A DNA stretch of 64,000 bases from a virus, in IMG/VR virus record IMGVR_UViG_3300030107_006096, positions 1 to 64,000 of that record. The stretch is one strand, 5' to 3'. The stretch's first letter is position 1. The number at the start of each line of letters is the position of its first letter. The notes under the pieces are model-generated. The model was not told where the DNA came from. It saw only the letters and a program-made list of their open reading frames with translations, and ran no database searches. The position numbers and the translations under genes were made by a program. Below, one piece after another: positions 39,695 to 48,197 of the stretch.

Positions 39695-40417
39695 ATGAAA
39701 AGTAAGTACAGAATCTTAAAGTTGAAAAGTGGGGAAGAGATTATTGCTAGAATTGTTGGCTCCACAAGAGAGAAAATGACTCTAGAAAGACCTATGGTTT
39801 TTAGGACTACTTTTCAAATGGATGGTTTTGGAAGAAAGAGAGAAATTACTTTCCTCCGAGACTGGTTACAAAATACCAACGATATTAAAATAGAAATTCC
39901 TAAAGATCATATAGCTTCATTTCTTGCTCCCAATAGTGAAGTTTCGAAATTATATGAAATGGAAAAGGAACGAGATGACGTTCCTCCAAGTTTAAAATCT
40001 CCGGAGATTCCGGACATGAATAATGAAAGTCAATCTTCTGTATCTTCTATATTAGATGAGTTATTGAAAGAAAAGATAAATGATGAAGAAGAAAAGTTAG
40101 AAGACTTATTGGCAAGTATGGAAGATTTTAAAGAAGATTTCCCAGATCAAATGATGGAAGAAAACGATCCGACTACTCAGGAGTTCATAGTTATGAATAT
40201 GTTATTTCCCCCGTCTATGCTAAAGGATATGATTGATAGGGGAATAATTGATCCAATGGAACTGGGTTCCATACTAGATTCATTCGGTCCAAAGGAAAAT
40301 GAACATCCGGAAGGAATGAGTGATAAATATACTGGTGATGAAAATGATAGAGAAGATTTTGGCAATAAGTGGTCAGATTGGTCGCCTGATATTAATGATT
40401 ATTTAAAACCAGAATAA
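39695..40417 (+). CDS. Conserved phage protein with LSm/Hfq-like N terminus
   Basis: The 240-residue protein begins KYRILKLKSGEEIIARIVGSTREKMTLERPMVF, which follows the Sm-fold pattern (a strand, then SGEEIIARI as Sm1-like). The remaining two thirds are acidic with long Glu/Asp/Lys stretches and a hydrophobic segment near 165-190 (EFIVMNMLFPPSMLKDMI). Proteins of this kind sit between uvsW and gp55 in several marine T4-like phages, from memory. An RNA-binding role is possible but unproven. It ends 15 bases before the promoter region of gp55. Confidence 0.6.
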   Translation: MKSKYRILKLKSGEEIIARIVGSTREKMTLERPMVFRTTFQMDGFGRKREITFLRDWLQNTNDIKIEIPKDHIASFLAPNSEVSKLYEMEKERDDVPPSLKSPEIPDMNNESQSSVSSILDELLKEKINDEEEKLEDLLASMEDFKEDFPDQMMEENDPTTQEFIVMNMLFPPSMLKDMIDRGIIDPMELGSILDSFGPKENEHPEGMSDKYTGDENDREDFGNKWSDWSPDINDYLKPE

Positions 40418-40431
40418 TTGTTCTTCAATCC

Positions 40432-40459
40432 TTGACAAAGGCGATTTTAATCGTACAAT
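40432..40459 (+). promoter_or_regulatory. Sigma-70-type promoter for gp55-gp47-gp46
   Basis: TTGACA (40432-40437), a 16-base spacer and TACAAT (40454-40459) lie in the 79-base gap before gp55. Consensus -35 and near-consensus -10 imply recognition by the host housekeeping sigma factor. Confidence 0.8.
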
Positions 40460-40496
40460 AAAAAGTGTCAAGAAAAAAATATAAGGTTGAAGAAAA

Positions 40497-41078
40497 ATGA
40501 GTAAAAAGAAAAACGCAAATCATTACATTGATAACAAAGTTTTTTATCAAGCGATGATAGAGTGGAAAGAGAAAATAAAAGAAGCAGAAGAGGTGGGAGA
40601 TCCAAGACCTGCTGTTACGGAATATATCGGAAAGTGTTTCATGGATATAGCAGAACACTTAGCATATAGACCTAATTTTATGAACTATCCATATAAAGAT
40701 GAAATGATTGGCGATGGAATAGAAAATTGTATTCTGTACGCTCACAATTTTAATCCAGAAAAATCAAAAAATCCTTTTTCATATTTCACACAGATCATAT
40801 ACTATGCATTCTTGAGAAGAATAGAAAAGGAAAAGAAAAATTCATACATCAAATATAAGATGTTAGAAATGAATGATCCTGAAGGTCTATTTTCGAAATA
40901 CTTTAAGGATAATTTTTTCAAAGGTGAAGATGATGATAAAAGTATTAAAGACATTTTCAACCTTTCAGAAAAAGATATAGAAAAGTTTGAACCCAAAAAG
41001 AAAAAGAAAAGAAAGAAAAAGGCATCTCTTGATGATGTCATGGAAGATGAAGTAAATGAAGATAGCACTAATAAATGA
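40497..41078 (+). CDS. 55: Late-transcription sigma factor gp55
   Basis: The 193-residue protein is close to T4 gp55 (185). The central region (MIGDGIENCILYAHNFNPEK, NPFSYFTQIIYYAFLRRIEKEKK) matches sigma region 2, which melts and reads the -10 element. The Lys-rich C terminus is in the place of the gp33/clamp-contact segment. It directs host RNA polymerase to the TATAAATA boxes found before gp18, gp19, gp22 and gp23, and works with the gp45 clamp encoded further along. It overlaps gp47 by 23 bases. Confidence 0.93.
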   Translation: MSKKKNANHYIDNKVFYQAMIEWKEKIKEAEEVGDPRPAVTEYIGKCFMDIAEHLAYRPNFMNYPYKDEMIGDGIENCILYAHNFNPEKSKNPFSYFTQIIYYAFLRRIEKEKKNSYIKYKMLEMNDPEGLFSKYFKDNFFKGEDDDKSIKDIFNLSEKDIEKFEPKKKKKRKKKASLDDVMEDEVNEDSTNK

Positions 41079-42099
41079 CACGCATTTTGGAGCTAGAGGC
41101 GATTCACAATTATTCCTAGACTACTTTATGAAATTTTTTGATGAAGTATTCTTTCCCTATGTAAAAGAAAATAATATTAAAACTATCATTCATGCAGGTG
41201 ATTTGATGGATCGCCGCAAGTTTGTAAACTTTAGTATTCTAAATCAAGTTCGCAATCGATTCATCAAACAACTCGAAGATGAAAATATTCAGATGCATTG
41301 TATTATTGGCAATCATGACATCTACTACAGAAATACTAATGATGTTAATTCTACAACAGAGTTGTTCAAGGATGATATTTCAATATATGAAAAGCCCACT
41401 GTGATAGATTTTGATGGCTTAAATATTGGATTTTTACCTTGGGTAAATAAAGAAAATTATGAAGAGTCAATTCAATTTATTAAGACGGCAAATGCAGCAA
41501 TTCTAGTCGGACATTTAGAGTTGGATGGATATCAGGTTCTCCGTGGAGTAAAGTATCACGGAGGAATGGATTCTAAATTGTTTGATCGTTATGAGAAAGT
41601 TCTTTCGGGACATTTTCATTGCCGTCAAGAACAAGATAACATTTACTATCTTGGCACACAATACCAGATGACATTTGCCGACTTGAATGAAAGAAAAGGC
41701 TTTCATATTCTTGACACTGAAACTAGGGAAGTAGAGTTCATCGAAAACCCATATCAAATGTTTCATATACTAGAATATAATGATGAAGATGGTCCAATTG
41801 ATGTTGATAAGTTAGATTTGGATTACTTAAAAGATTGTTATGTCCGTCTGGACATTCACCATAAGAAACATGCTTACAGTTTTGATCGATTTATGGATCG
41901 GCTTTACGACGTTGGAGCCGCAAAGATCACAACTGTAGAAGAATCAATAGATGAAAATGAAGAGGAAGAACTTGTTGACTTAGCTCAGGATACTGTTACA
42001 CTAATCAATAACGAAATCGATTTATTGGATGAAGTAGAAGACAAACCAAGAATGAAAAAGATAATTAAAGATCTTTACATGGAGAGTTTATCGCTGTGA
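41056..42099 (+). CDS. 47: gp47 recombination nuclease subunit (Mre11-like)
   Basis: The 347-residue protein has the five metallophosphoesterase motifs: NDTHFG (Asp8, His10), HAGDLMDRR (Asp49), GNHD at 85-88, GHLELDG near 152 and GHFH at 185-188. Length matches T4 gp47 (339). With gp46 it forms the Mre11/Rad50-type exonuclease that resects DNA ends for recombination and helps degrade host DNA. One conserved phage gene separates it from gp46. Confidence 0.96.
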   Translation: MKIALINDTHFGARGDSQLFLDYFMKFFDEVFFPYVKENNIKTIIHAGDLMDRRKFVNFSILNQVRNRFIKQLEDENIQMHCIIGNHDIYYRNTNDVNSTTELFKDDISIYEKPTVIDFDGLNIGFLPWVNKENYEESIQFIKTANAAILVGHLELDGYQVLRGVKYHGGMDSKLFDRYEKVLSGHFHCRQEQDNIYYLGTQYQMTFADLNERKGFHILDTETREVEFIENPYQMFHILEYNDEDGPIDVDKLDLDYLKDCYVRLDIHHKKHAYSFDRFMDRLYDVGAAKITTVEESIDENEEEELVDLAQDTVTLINNEIDLLDEVEDKPRMKKIIKDLYMESLSL

Positions 42100-42650
42100 A
42101 TATTTTTGTACTGGATGAGAATCCACAAACCGCCGCACAAATGATGTGCGACAAGCATGTAGTAAAAATGATTGTAGAGTCCGGACAAATGCTTTCTACG
42201 GCATGGAGAGTTCTAGATGGAGACCAATATACGGAACTGTCTGCAAACAATCGCCGAATCAAAAGATGGAAATTACCTTACGAAATGTTTGAGGAGATGT
42301 TATACAAAGCCTCATTTGTTGGACATCCATGTACCCAATGGACAATGGAAAATCAAAAGAACTATTATTGGTTAGCAGAACACGCATATGCTTTGTGTAG
42401 AGAATACACTTACAGATATAAAGGTAAAGAACATAAAGCACAAGATATGATTTCTTATATGCGTTATCGTAAACCTGCGAACATAAAAATGTCAGAGTCT
42501 ATGACTCCATTTGCTCAAGCGATGCCCGATACATATAAGAACAAAGATGCTGTGAAAGCCTATCGTGCGTATTATCTCGGCGAAAAAACTGGGTTTGCAA
42601 AATGGAGTCACAGAGAAACTCCTACTTGGTATGAGGAGGCATTAGTTTGA
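42096..42650 (+). CDS. Conserved phage protein of the CDKHVVKM type
   Basis: The 184-residue protein starts at GTG 42096 and overlaps gp47 by 4 bases. It opens MNIFVLDENPQTAAQMMCDK followed by HVVKMIVE, with later conserved WTMENQKNYYWL and a TPTWYEE ending. Proteins with this opening are widespread in T4-like and other phages as conserved hypotheticals. Some entries call them pyrimidine-dimer glycosylases, but I cannot confirm similarity to T4 DenV from the residues here. The location between gp47 and gp46 hints at DNA metabolism. Conserved Cys, His and Trp residues could mark an active site. Confidence 0.7.
   Translation: MNIFVLDENPQTAAQMMCDKHVVKMIVESGQMLSTAWRVLDGDQYTELSANNRRIKRWKLPYEMFEEMLYKASFVGHPCTQWTMENQKNYYWLAEHAYALCREYTYRYKGKEHKAQDMISYMRYRKPANIKMSESMTPFAQAMPDTYKNKDAVKAYRAYYLGEKTGFAKWSHRETPTWYEEALV
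42633..42639 (+). promoter_or_regulatory. Ribosome-binding site selecting TTG start of gp46
   Basis: GAGGAGG ends 7 bases before TTG 42647. No in-frame ATG lies near, and the residues after TTG (IIFQTLSWRNFLSTG) are the conserved gp46 N terminus. Confidence 0.8.
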
Positions 42651-44359
42651 TAATATTCCAAACATTAAGTTGGAGAAACTTTCTCTCAACAGGAAACTAT
42701 AAGACAACTGTTGATCTAACTCGTCATGATAATACACTTGTGTCTGGCGAGAATGGTGCAGGCAAATCTACAATGCTAGATGCATTGACGTTTTCTTTGT
42801 TTGGAAAATCATTTCGTGGCATCAAAATCCCACAGCTACCAAACTCTATTAATGAAAAAGACTGTGAAGTAGAAATTAATTTTACAATCGGAAAAGATGA
42901 GTACCGAGTTGTTCGTGGACTTAAGCCTAAAAAGTTTGAGATATACAAGAATGATGATTTGCTTCCACAAGATGCAAAGTCCAAGGACTATCAAAAAATA
43001 CTTGAAGAACAGATTCTCAAGATGAGTTACAAATCATTTTGTCAGGTTGTAATATTGGGATCATCAAACTATGTCCCTTTCATGCAACTTAGTGCCGCAG
43101 ATCGTCGAGCGGTGGTTGAGAACCTTCTAGACATTGATATATTTTCTGCCATGAATACCCTTGTAAAGATGAGACTTCAGATAACGAAAGAGTATATCAA
43201 GGATGTTGATTATAAGATCGAGATTACAAAGAGTAAGGCTGAAGATAAACAAAAACTCATAAAGACACTTGAAAAGAAATCAAGTGATTCGGTTGAAAAG
43301 TATGAAGAGGAAATCAAAGAGAATCGAAAAATGATTTCCGAATACAATCATATAATCGAATCATATCAAACTAATATTGAACATCTAATGAGTCAAATAA
43401 AGGATAAAGATATTATTCCTAAGTCTCTATTGAACATGGAGTCCGATGAAAAGGAATTGAAGAACAAGATTAAAACTATTCAGAAGAACGTAAAGTTTTA
43501 TGAAGAGAATGATACCTGTCCTTCATGTAAGCAAGATATACAACAACATCATCGTGATAGTGTCTTTGCAGAAAAGAAGAAAGAAAAAGAATCTATTGAT
43601 TCACAATTAGAGGAACTGTCCGAGACAATCGATTCGGTTCAAAAAAGATTGAATGACATCAATGCAGTATTGACTACTATAGAGGGAATTGAGAAGGCAA
43701 TCTCAACTAAACAAAATGAGATTTCAGTTTCTTCACAATACATTGACAAGATGCAAAAGAATATTGAATCAGTTCTTACTGAAGGAAAAGAGGTTCAAGA
43801 AACCAAAGATGAATTGAACCAACTGATTGGTGAGGGAAAGAATCATGTCACAAGAAGAAAAGAGTTGGTCGAAGATAAACATTATTATGGTATTGCTTCT
43901 ACTCTTTTGAAAGACAGTGGAATCAAATCAAAAATTATCAAGCACTACTTGCCGATTATGAACAAACTGATTAACAAGTATCTTGCGGACATGGATTTCT
44001 TTTGTCAGTTCAACCTTGACGAAAACTTCAGCGAGACAATTAAGAGCCGACATCGTGACGAGTTTACCTACCATAGTTTCAGTGAAGGTGAACGATTGCG
44101 TATTGACTTGTCGTTGCTTCTTGCATGGCGAGAGATTGCACGGTTAAAGAATAGTGTGAATTGTAATCTTTTGATTCTTGATGAGGTGTTTGACTCTAGC
44201 CTTGACGGAGTTGGCACAGAAGAGTTCTTAAAGATATTAACATCGTTCGGTAATCGTGCTAACATATTTGTAATCAGTCACAAGTCTGATTCAATGACAG
44301 ACAAGTTTCAGAATCATATTGTGTTTGAAAAGAAGAACAACTTCAGTAGGATAAAATGA
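42647..44359 (+). CDS. 46: gp46 recombination ATPase subunit (Rad50-like)
   Basis: The 570-residue protein starts at TTG 42647 with a strong GAGGAGG site. It has Walker A GENGAGKST at residues 34-42, a zinc hook CPSC at 291-294 flanked by two coiled-coil arms, the ABC signature FSEGERLR at 478-485 and Walker B LLILDE at 508-513. This is the full SMC/Rad50 layout, near T4 gp46 in length (560). It powers and gates the gp47 nuclease. It overlaps the upstream stop (TTGA) and the next start by 4 bases each. Confidence 0.97.
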   Translation: MIIFQTLSWRNFLSTGNYKTTVDLTRHDNTLVSGENGAGKSTMLDALTFSLFGKSFRGIKIPQLPNSINEKDCEVEINFTIGKDEYRVVRGLKPKKFEIYKNDDLLPQDAKSKDYQKILEEQILKMSYKSFCQVVILGSSNYVPFMQLSAADRRAVVENLLDIDIFSAMNTLVKMRLQITKEYIKDVDYKIEITKSKAEDKQKLIKTLEKKSSDSVEKYEEEIKENRKMISEYNHIIESYQTNIEHLMSQIKDKDIIPKSLLNMESDEKELKNKIKTIQKNVKFYEENDTCPSCKQDIQQHHRDSVFAEKKKEKESIDSQLEELSETIDSVQKRLNDINAVLTTIEGIEKAISTKQNEISVSSQYIDKMQKNIESVLTEGKEVQETKDELNQLIGEGKNHVTRRKELVEDKHYYGIASTLLKDSGIKSKIIKHYLPIMNKLINKYLADMDFFCQFNLDENFSETIKSRHRDEFTYHSFSEGERLRIDLSLLLAWREIARLKNSVNCNLLILDEVFDSSLDGVGTEEFLKILTSFGNRANIFVISHKSDSMTDKFQNHIVFEKKNNFSRIK

Positions 44360-44829
44360 TGCTTGTGAAACATGGCACCGAATCTCAAATAAAAGAAATA
44401 TACGATACCTTTCGGTTGTATAAAGATATATTTCCACATCTACGATTTGATTATCTTACTCGCAAGGTTAAATCAGATAGATGCATTTATGAAGATGATG
44501 TTGCCATCACTTACACAATCTATCAAAGAAAAAATAAAGTAGGAACGTCTTATGAGAATTTAGAGTTGAAAGCCTCCAAGGGTGATGTTATGATACATCA
44601 ACTTGCAAATGCAAATCCAAGTAACGGCAAGAGCAAGGAGATCGTGCAAAGATTTCTCGAAGAGAATTGTCATGGTAAAAGAGTATGGTTGACTGTTCGT
44701 CAAAACAATGATCGTGCCGTACGCTTTTATGAAAAGATGAATTTCAAAAATGTCGGAACTGTACATTGGATGAAAGGAAAACTACCCGGATATGTCTTCT
44801 GTTATGTCACAAATAAAACCATACTATGA
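44356..44829 (+). CDS. GNAT-like acetyltransferase
   Basis: The 157-residue protein ends with the pattern VWLTVRQNNDRAVRFYEKMNFKNVGTVHW in two blocks (VWLTVRQNNDRAV and FYEKMNFKNVG), the usual strand-helix-loop of the GNAT C-terminal half. A pyrophosphate-binding loop may be NPSNGKSKEIVQRF near residues 92-105, with GKSKE in place of the usual R/Q-x-x-G-x-G/A. The substrate is unknown. The weak loop means it could be a degenerate or specialised acyltransferase. The 3' end overlaps the DNA methyltransferase gene by 38 bases or less. Confidence 0.65.
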   Translation: MMLVKHGTESQIKEIYDTFRLYKDIFPHLRFDYLTRKVKSDRCIYEDDVAITYTIYQRKNKVGTSYENLELKASKGDVMIHQLANANPSNGKSKEIVQRFLEENCHGKRVWLTVRQNNDRAVRFYEKMNFKNVGTVHWMKGKLPGYVFCYVTNKTIL

Positions 44830-46396
44830 ACGCAACAACCATGTGATTGATTCGCATGTGAATTGCAACTTTGAAGATTTACTTGAGATGACTCCAGACG
44901 AGTTTCGTGAATGGGTCATCGAAATGCGTAAGGCAGTAAAACAAGCATGGGACACTTACGGCTGTCCTCCACGAACCGGCAAAGATGAACAAGACATCAT
45001 TGATTCTTTCAATAAGATTGCCGAGTATCCAGTTCATAAATTCACACACACCGATGAACTGTCTGACATGGACGATGATGTAATCATCAACAAGTCTCGT
45101 CTTGGAGTGGAAGTTGATCAATGGTTCTCGAATATGTTCAAGACAAGAATCAACTACACCGAAAAAGATAATGGATATTCTATCTATGATCTGGTAGCCG
45201 ATGATAAGAGATTGGATCAGGTTGTGAAGGGAGCGATGCGTCATCTTCGTCGTGATTCATTTTACACTCATGCACTTTCCGCGATCAAGCATGATAAGAA
45301 ATATGCTGTCGTAGATGTGGGAAGTGGCGATGAATGGATGGAAGCATTCTTCAACAATCCAAATATATTTCGAGGATATGATTTCCTACTTGAACAGGTG
45401 AAGATTCGTGACGGGGCGAACACTGGATATTTTCAGTTAGAACAGGACGACATTCTTCAGCTAACGAAGGATCAGGTGGAGAAGTGGAAGAATAAAATGG
45501 AATACCGCCATTACTCTACTTTTGATATTTCTGCAATGCCTGATGATAAAGTGTATGCAATCCGTATATATAGAAAAGGGAGAAAGGTATTTCCTGCTGC
45601 TTTTAAGTCTTTTAGGATAGGATATATTCAACCTGCGGTAAACTTTCCGCCAATGACTGCGAAATATTTGTATGAAAGATTCACAGAAAATATTAAAGAT
45701 CAAGAACGCATTGTTATATACGACCCGTCAAGTGGGTGGGGCGGCCGCATACTCGGTGCTATGGGTTGTCGGGATGATCGTCGGATTCACTATGTTGGCA
45801 CTGACCCAAATCCTGATAATTTTCTTGATGGCGATTCTTACAGTAAGTATGAGTCTCTCGCTGATTTTTACAACACCAAAACTTATCGCGGAAATCCATT
45901 CTTTTCCGAAACGAACTCTTACCATATTTTCAAAGAGGGTTCGGAGGAGATTGGCAAACACTCTGATTTCCAACAATATAAAGGGAAAACAGATCTTATT
46001 TTTACATCGCCACCCTATTTCAACAGGGAAGCATACTCAGAAGACGAAAATCAATCGTACAAAAAATACGGATCGTCATATGAATCATGGAAAGAAGGTT
46101 TTCTTCGACCAACATTAACAACTTGTGTTGAGTGGTTAAAGGAAGATAGATATTTATTATGGAACGTAGCCGATGTTTTAGTGAGTGGTAAATATTTACC
46201 GATAGAGCAAGATAGTATTGACATATTAGAATCTTTAGGTATGATTTATAAGTATACTTTGAAGATGGGACTGGAAGGAATGCCAGGTCAAAATAGAGTG
46301 GGAGAAGATGGAAAGCCCAAATGTAAAAATTTCTGTCAGGTGAATGGAAAATATTTAAAGTACGAACCAGTATTTGTTTTTTATAAAGGAACTTGA
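44792..46396 (+). CDS. DNA methyltransferase (N6-adenine/N4-cytosine type)
   Basis: The 534-residue protein has motif I DPSSGWGGR at residues 311-319 and catalytic motif IV TSPPYF at 405-410, followed by an HxH-free C-terminal half with LLWNVADV. The I-before-IV order fits the amino-methyltransferase group. The N-terminal 280 residues are unlike common methyltransferases and may contain a target-recognition or ParB-like domain (GSGDEWMEAFF, LEQDDILQLTKDQ). No restriction enzyme gene is adjacent, so it probably protects or marks phage DNA. An alternative start is ATG 44804. Confidence 0.85.
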   Translation: MSSVMSQIKPYYERNNHVIDSHVNCNFEDLLEMTPDEFREWVIEMRKAVKQAWDTYGCPPRTGKDEQDIIDSFNKIAEYPVHKFTHTDELSDMDDDVIINKSRLGVEVDQWFSNMFKTRINYTEKDNGYSIYDLVADDKRLDQVVKGAMRHLRRDSFYTHALSAIKHDKKYAVVDVGSGDEWMEAFFNNPNIFRGYDFLLEQVKIRDGANTGYFQLEQDDILQLTKDQVEKWKNKMEYRHYSTFDISAMPDDKVYAIRIYRKGRKVFPAAFKSFRIGYIQPAVNFPPMTAKYLYERFTENIKDQERIVIYDPSSGWGGRILGAMGCRDDRRIHYVGTDPNPDNFLDGDSYSKYESLADFYNTKTYRGNPFFSETNSYHIFKEGSEEIGKHSDFQQYKGKTDLIFTSPPYFNREAYSEDENQSYKKYGSSYESWKEGFLRPTLTTCVEWLKEDRYLLWNVADVLVSGKYLPIEQDSIDILESLGMIYKYTLKMGLEGMPGQNRVGEDGKPKCKNFCQVNGKYLKYEPVFVFYKGT

Positions 46397-46398
46397 AA

Positions 46399-47832
46399 AT
46401 GGCAAAAAAGAAAAAGGGAAACCTTCTCTACATCATGAACCCTAATTGTGGATGGTGCAAGAAAGCTGATCCTGTAGTTGAGGAATTGGTCAAAGATGGA
46501 TATAAAATTAAGACATTAAATGTCCAGAACCAAGATGATGCAATAAAGGCAAGAGAAGCTATTACAAAGCATGGTATTCAATGCGGAACTCCATTGTTCC
46601 TAGATTCAAAGACAGGTAACATGGTATGTGGTTTTAGGGAAAAAGATATTCTTGAAAAATGGGCAAATGGAGAAGAGATGCCTGCTCCGCCTCCAAGAGA
46701 ACAACCTCAACAGCCTCAACATGTTGAAAAAGAGACTAGAGTTAGATTGGAATATATTTGGCTGGACGGTAAAGAGACAACTGGTATCAGGTCAAAAATT
46801 AAATTTGAAAACATTAAACTGCCTCCTGTGAATCCCCATGCTCCACCTCCTATTGATGAACTCATGGGAAAAATTCCTGATTGGTCATTTGATGGTTCAA
46901 GCACATCTCAGGCAGAAGTAGAGAATAGTGATTTAATTTTGAAGCCTGTTAAGATTGTAAGAAATAGTTTAGAACGACAACAGCCTGGGGGTCAAATATC
47001 ATTAATAGTTTTATGTGAAGTTTTCAATGTAGATGGGACGCCCCATGAGTCAAATGCTCGATATAACTTGAGATCTTTTGTTGATGAAAATGAAATGGAC
47101 GATTTGGTAGTTTCCTCAGAGCAAGAGTATGTATTTTGGAACCATGACTTAGATTTGCCATCTGGTTGGGAGTCTTCGGATAAAGATGGTTCAATGGGCG
47201 AACCTTCAAATGAGGGAGATTACTATTGTGGTTTTGCATTAGACAACTCTACCGTTGGTGGTACTCATAGAATGATTGCAGATTTCCACGCAAATGTTTG
47301 TGGTATGTGTGATATTAGTTTAAGTGGATATAATGCAGAGGTTATGAAATCCCAGTGGGAGTATCAAACAGCACCATCTGATGTTTTAACTTCGGCAGAT
47401 AATCTTTGGATTAGTAGATATCTTTTAATGAGAATTTCTGAACAAAGAGGACTAGGTATTTCTTTTGATCCTAAACCTGTTGACGGAAATTATAATGGTT
47501 CTGGTTGTCATATTAATTTTTCCACCAAGACAATGAGAGAAGGATCAAACGAAATCGTAGAAGAAATCTGTGAGTCACTTGCTTTAAATCACGAAAAAGC
47601 AATTTCATCTTATGGTGTGGGAAATGATAAAAGACTAACAGGAAAAAATGAAACTTCTAAAATTGATAAGTTTACATATGGTAAAGGTGATAGATCTTGT
47701 TCTTTAAGGATTCCAGTTGGAGATTATCTTGAAGATAGAAGACCTGCTGCAAACGTAGATCCCTATGTTGCTTTTCTTAATCTGTCAGAAGTTTTGACAG
47801 ATGTTAATAATAAAGTTTTAGAAAGAGTGTAG
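46399..47832 (+). CDS. Thioredoxin-type domain fused to GSII glutamine synthetase
   Basis: I start at ATG 46399, 8 bases after AAGGA, rather than at TTG 46393. Residues 1-90 of the 477 form a thioredoxin/glutaredoxin-like domain with CGWC at 17-20 and a cis-Pro motif CGTPLF. A Pro/Gln linker follows. Residues 115-477 are glutamine synthetase of the eukaryote-type GSII class: IPDWSFDGSSTSQA, EQEYVFW (metal-binding Glu), NAEVMKSQWEYQ, NGSGCHINFSTK, RLTGKNET and YLEDRRPAANVDPY. All main catalytic motifs appear intact. It would make glutamine from glutamate, ammonia and ATP; the redox domain may regulate it. A phage nitrogen-assimilation role is inferred. Confidence 0.92.
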   Translation: MAKKKKGNLLYIMNPNCGWCKKADPVVEELVKDGYKIKTLNVQNQDDAIKAREAITKHGIQCGTPLFLDSKTGNMVCGFREKDILEKWANGEEMPAPPPREQPQQPQHVEKETRVRLEYIWLDGKETTGIRSKIKFENIKLPPVNPHAPPPIDELMGKIPDWSFDGSSTSQAEVENSDLILKPVKIVRNSLERQQPGGQISLIVLCEVFNVDGTPHESNARYNLRSFVDENEMDDLVVSSEQEYVFWNHDLDLPSGWESSDKDGSMGEPSNEGDYYCGFALDNSTVGGTHRMIADFHANVCGMCDISLSGYNAEVMKSQWEYQTAPSDVLTSADNLWISRYLLMRISEQRGLGISFDPKPVDGNYNGSGCHINFSTKTMREGSNEIVEEICESLALNHEKAISSYGVGNDKRLTGKNETSKIDKFTYGKGDRSCSLRIPVGDYLEDRRPAANVDPYVAFLNLSEVLTDVNNKVLERV

Positions 47833-47837
47833 ACTAA

Positions 47838-48197
47838 ATGCCAAGGAAAAAAAGAATTGATAATATCACTGGTTTGAGTGATAATACTAACCTATCATAT
47901 GAAGGATATCTAAAGGCTGCTTTGGCTTTAATGTCAGATCAGTTTTCAATCAGAGTTTATAAGTTGGCTCCCAAAAATGAATATCCAATATTCGAGAGAG
48001 GGAAGGATATCAGAGTTCAATTCTACTGCAACAAAAAAAGAATATATGAATTTATCATAGAAAAGATGTTCTATTACCAAAGCAATAGAAACAAGGAGGA
48101 CAGGGCATGGATGAGAACTCATGCTTCTGTTCACCTAAATATGGTAAAGAATGCCATTATTAGGAAAGAGAAAAATGTCTCTAAGATACCCGGATGA
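47838..48197 (+). CDS. Small basic protein of unknown function
   Basis: The 119-residue protein follows glutamine synthetase after 5 bases and overlaps the next gene by 23 bases. It is Lys/Arg-rich with hydrophobic stretches (GYLKAALALMSDQFSIRVYKL, IYEFIIEKMFYYQS), probably alpha/beta. No motif identifies it. Its place between metabolic and DNA genes is uninformative. Confidence 0.55.
   Translation: MPRKKRIDNITGLSDNTNLSYEGYLKAALALMSDQFSIRVYKLAPKNEYPIFERGKDIRVQFYCNKKRIYEFIIEKMFYYQSNRNKEDRAWMRTHASVHLNMVKNAIIRKEKNVSKIPG

Noticed and set aside
45672-46118. Second-frame ORF of 148 residues inside the methyltransferase
   Set aside because: It sits fully within a gene with strong motifs, and its hydrophobic content is a frame-shift shadow.
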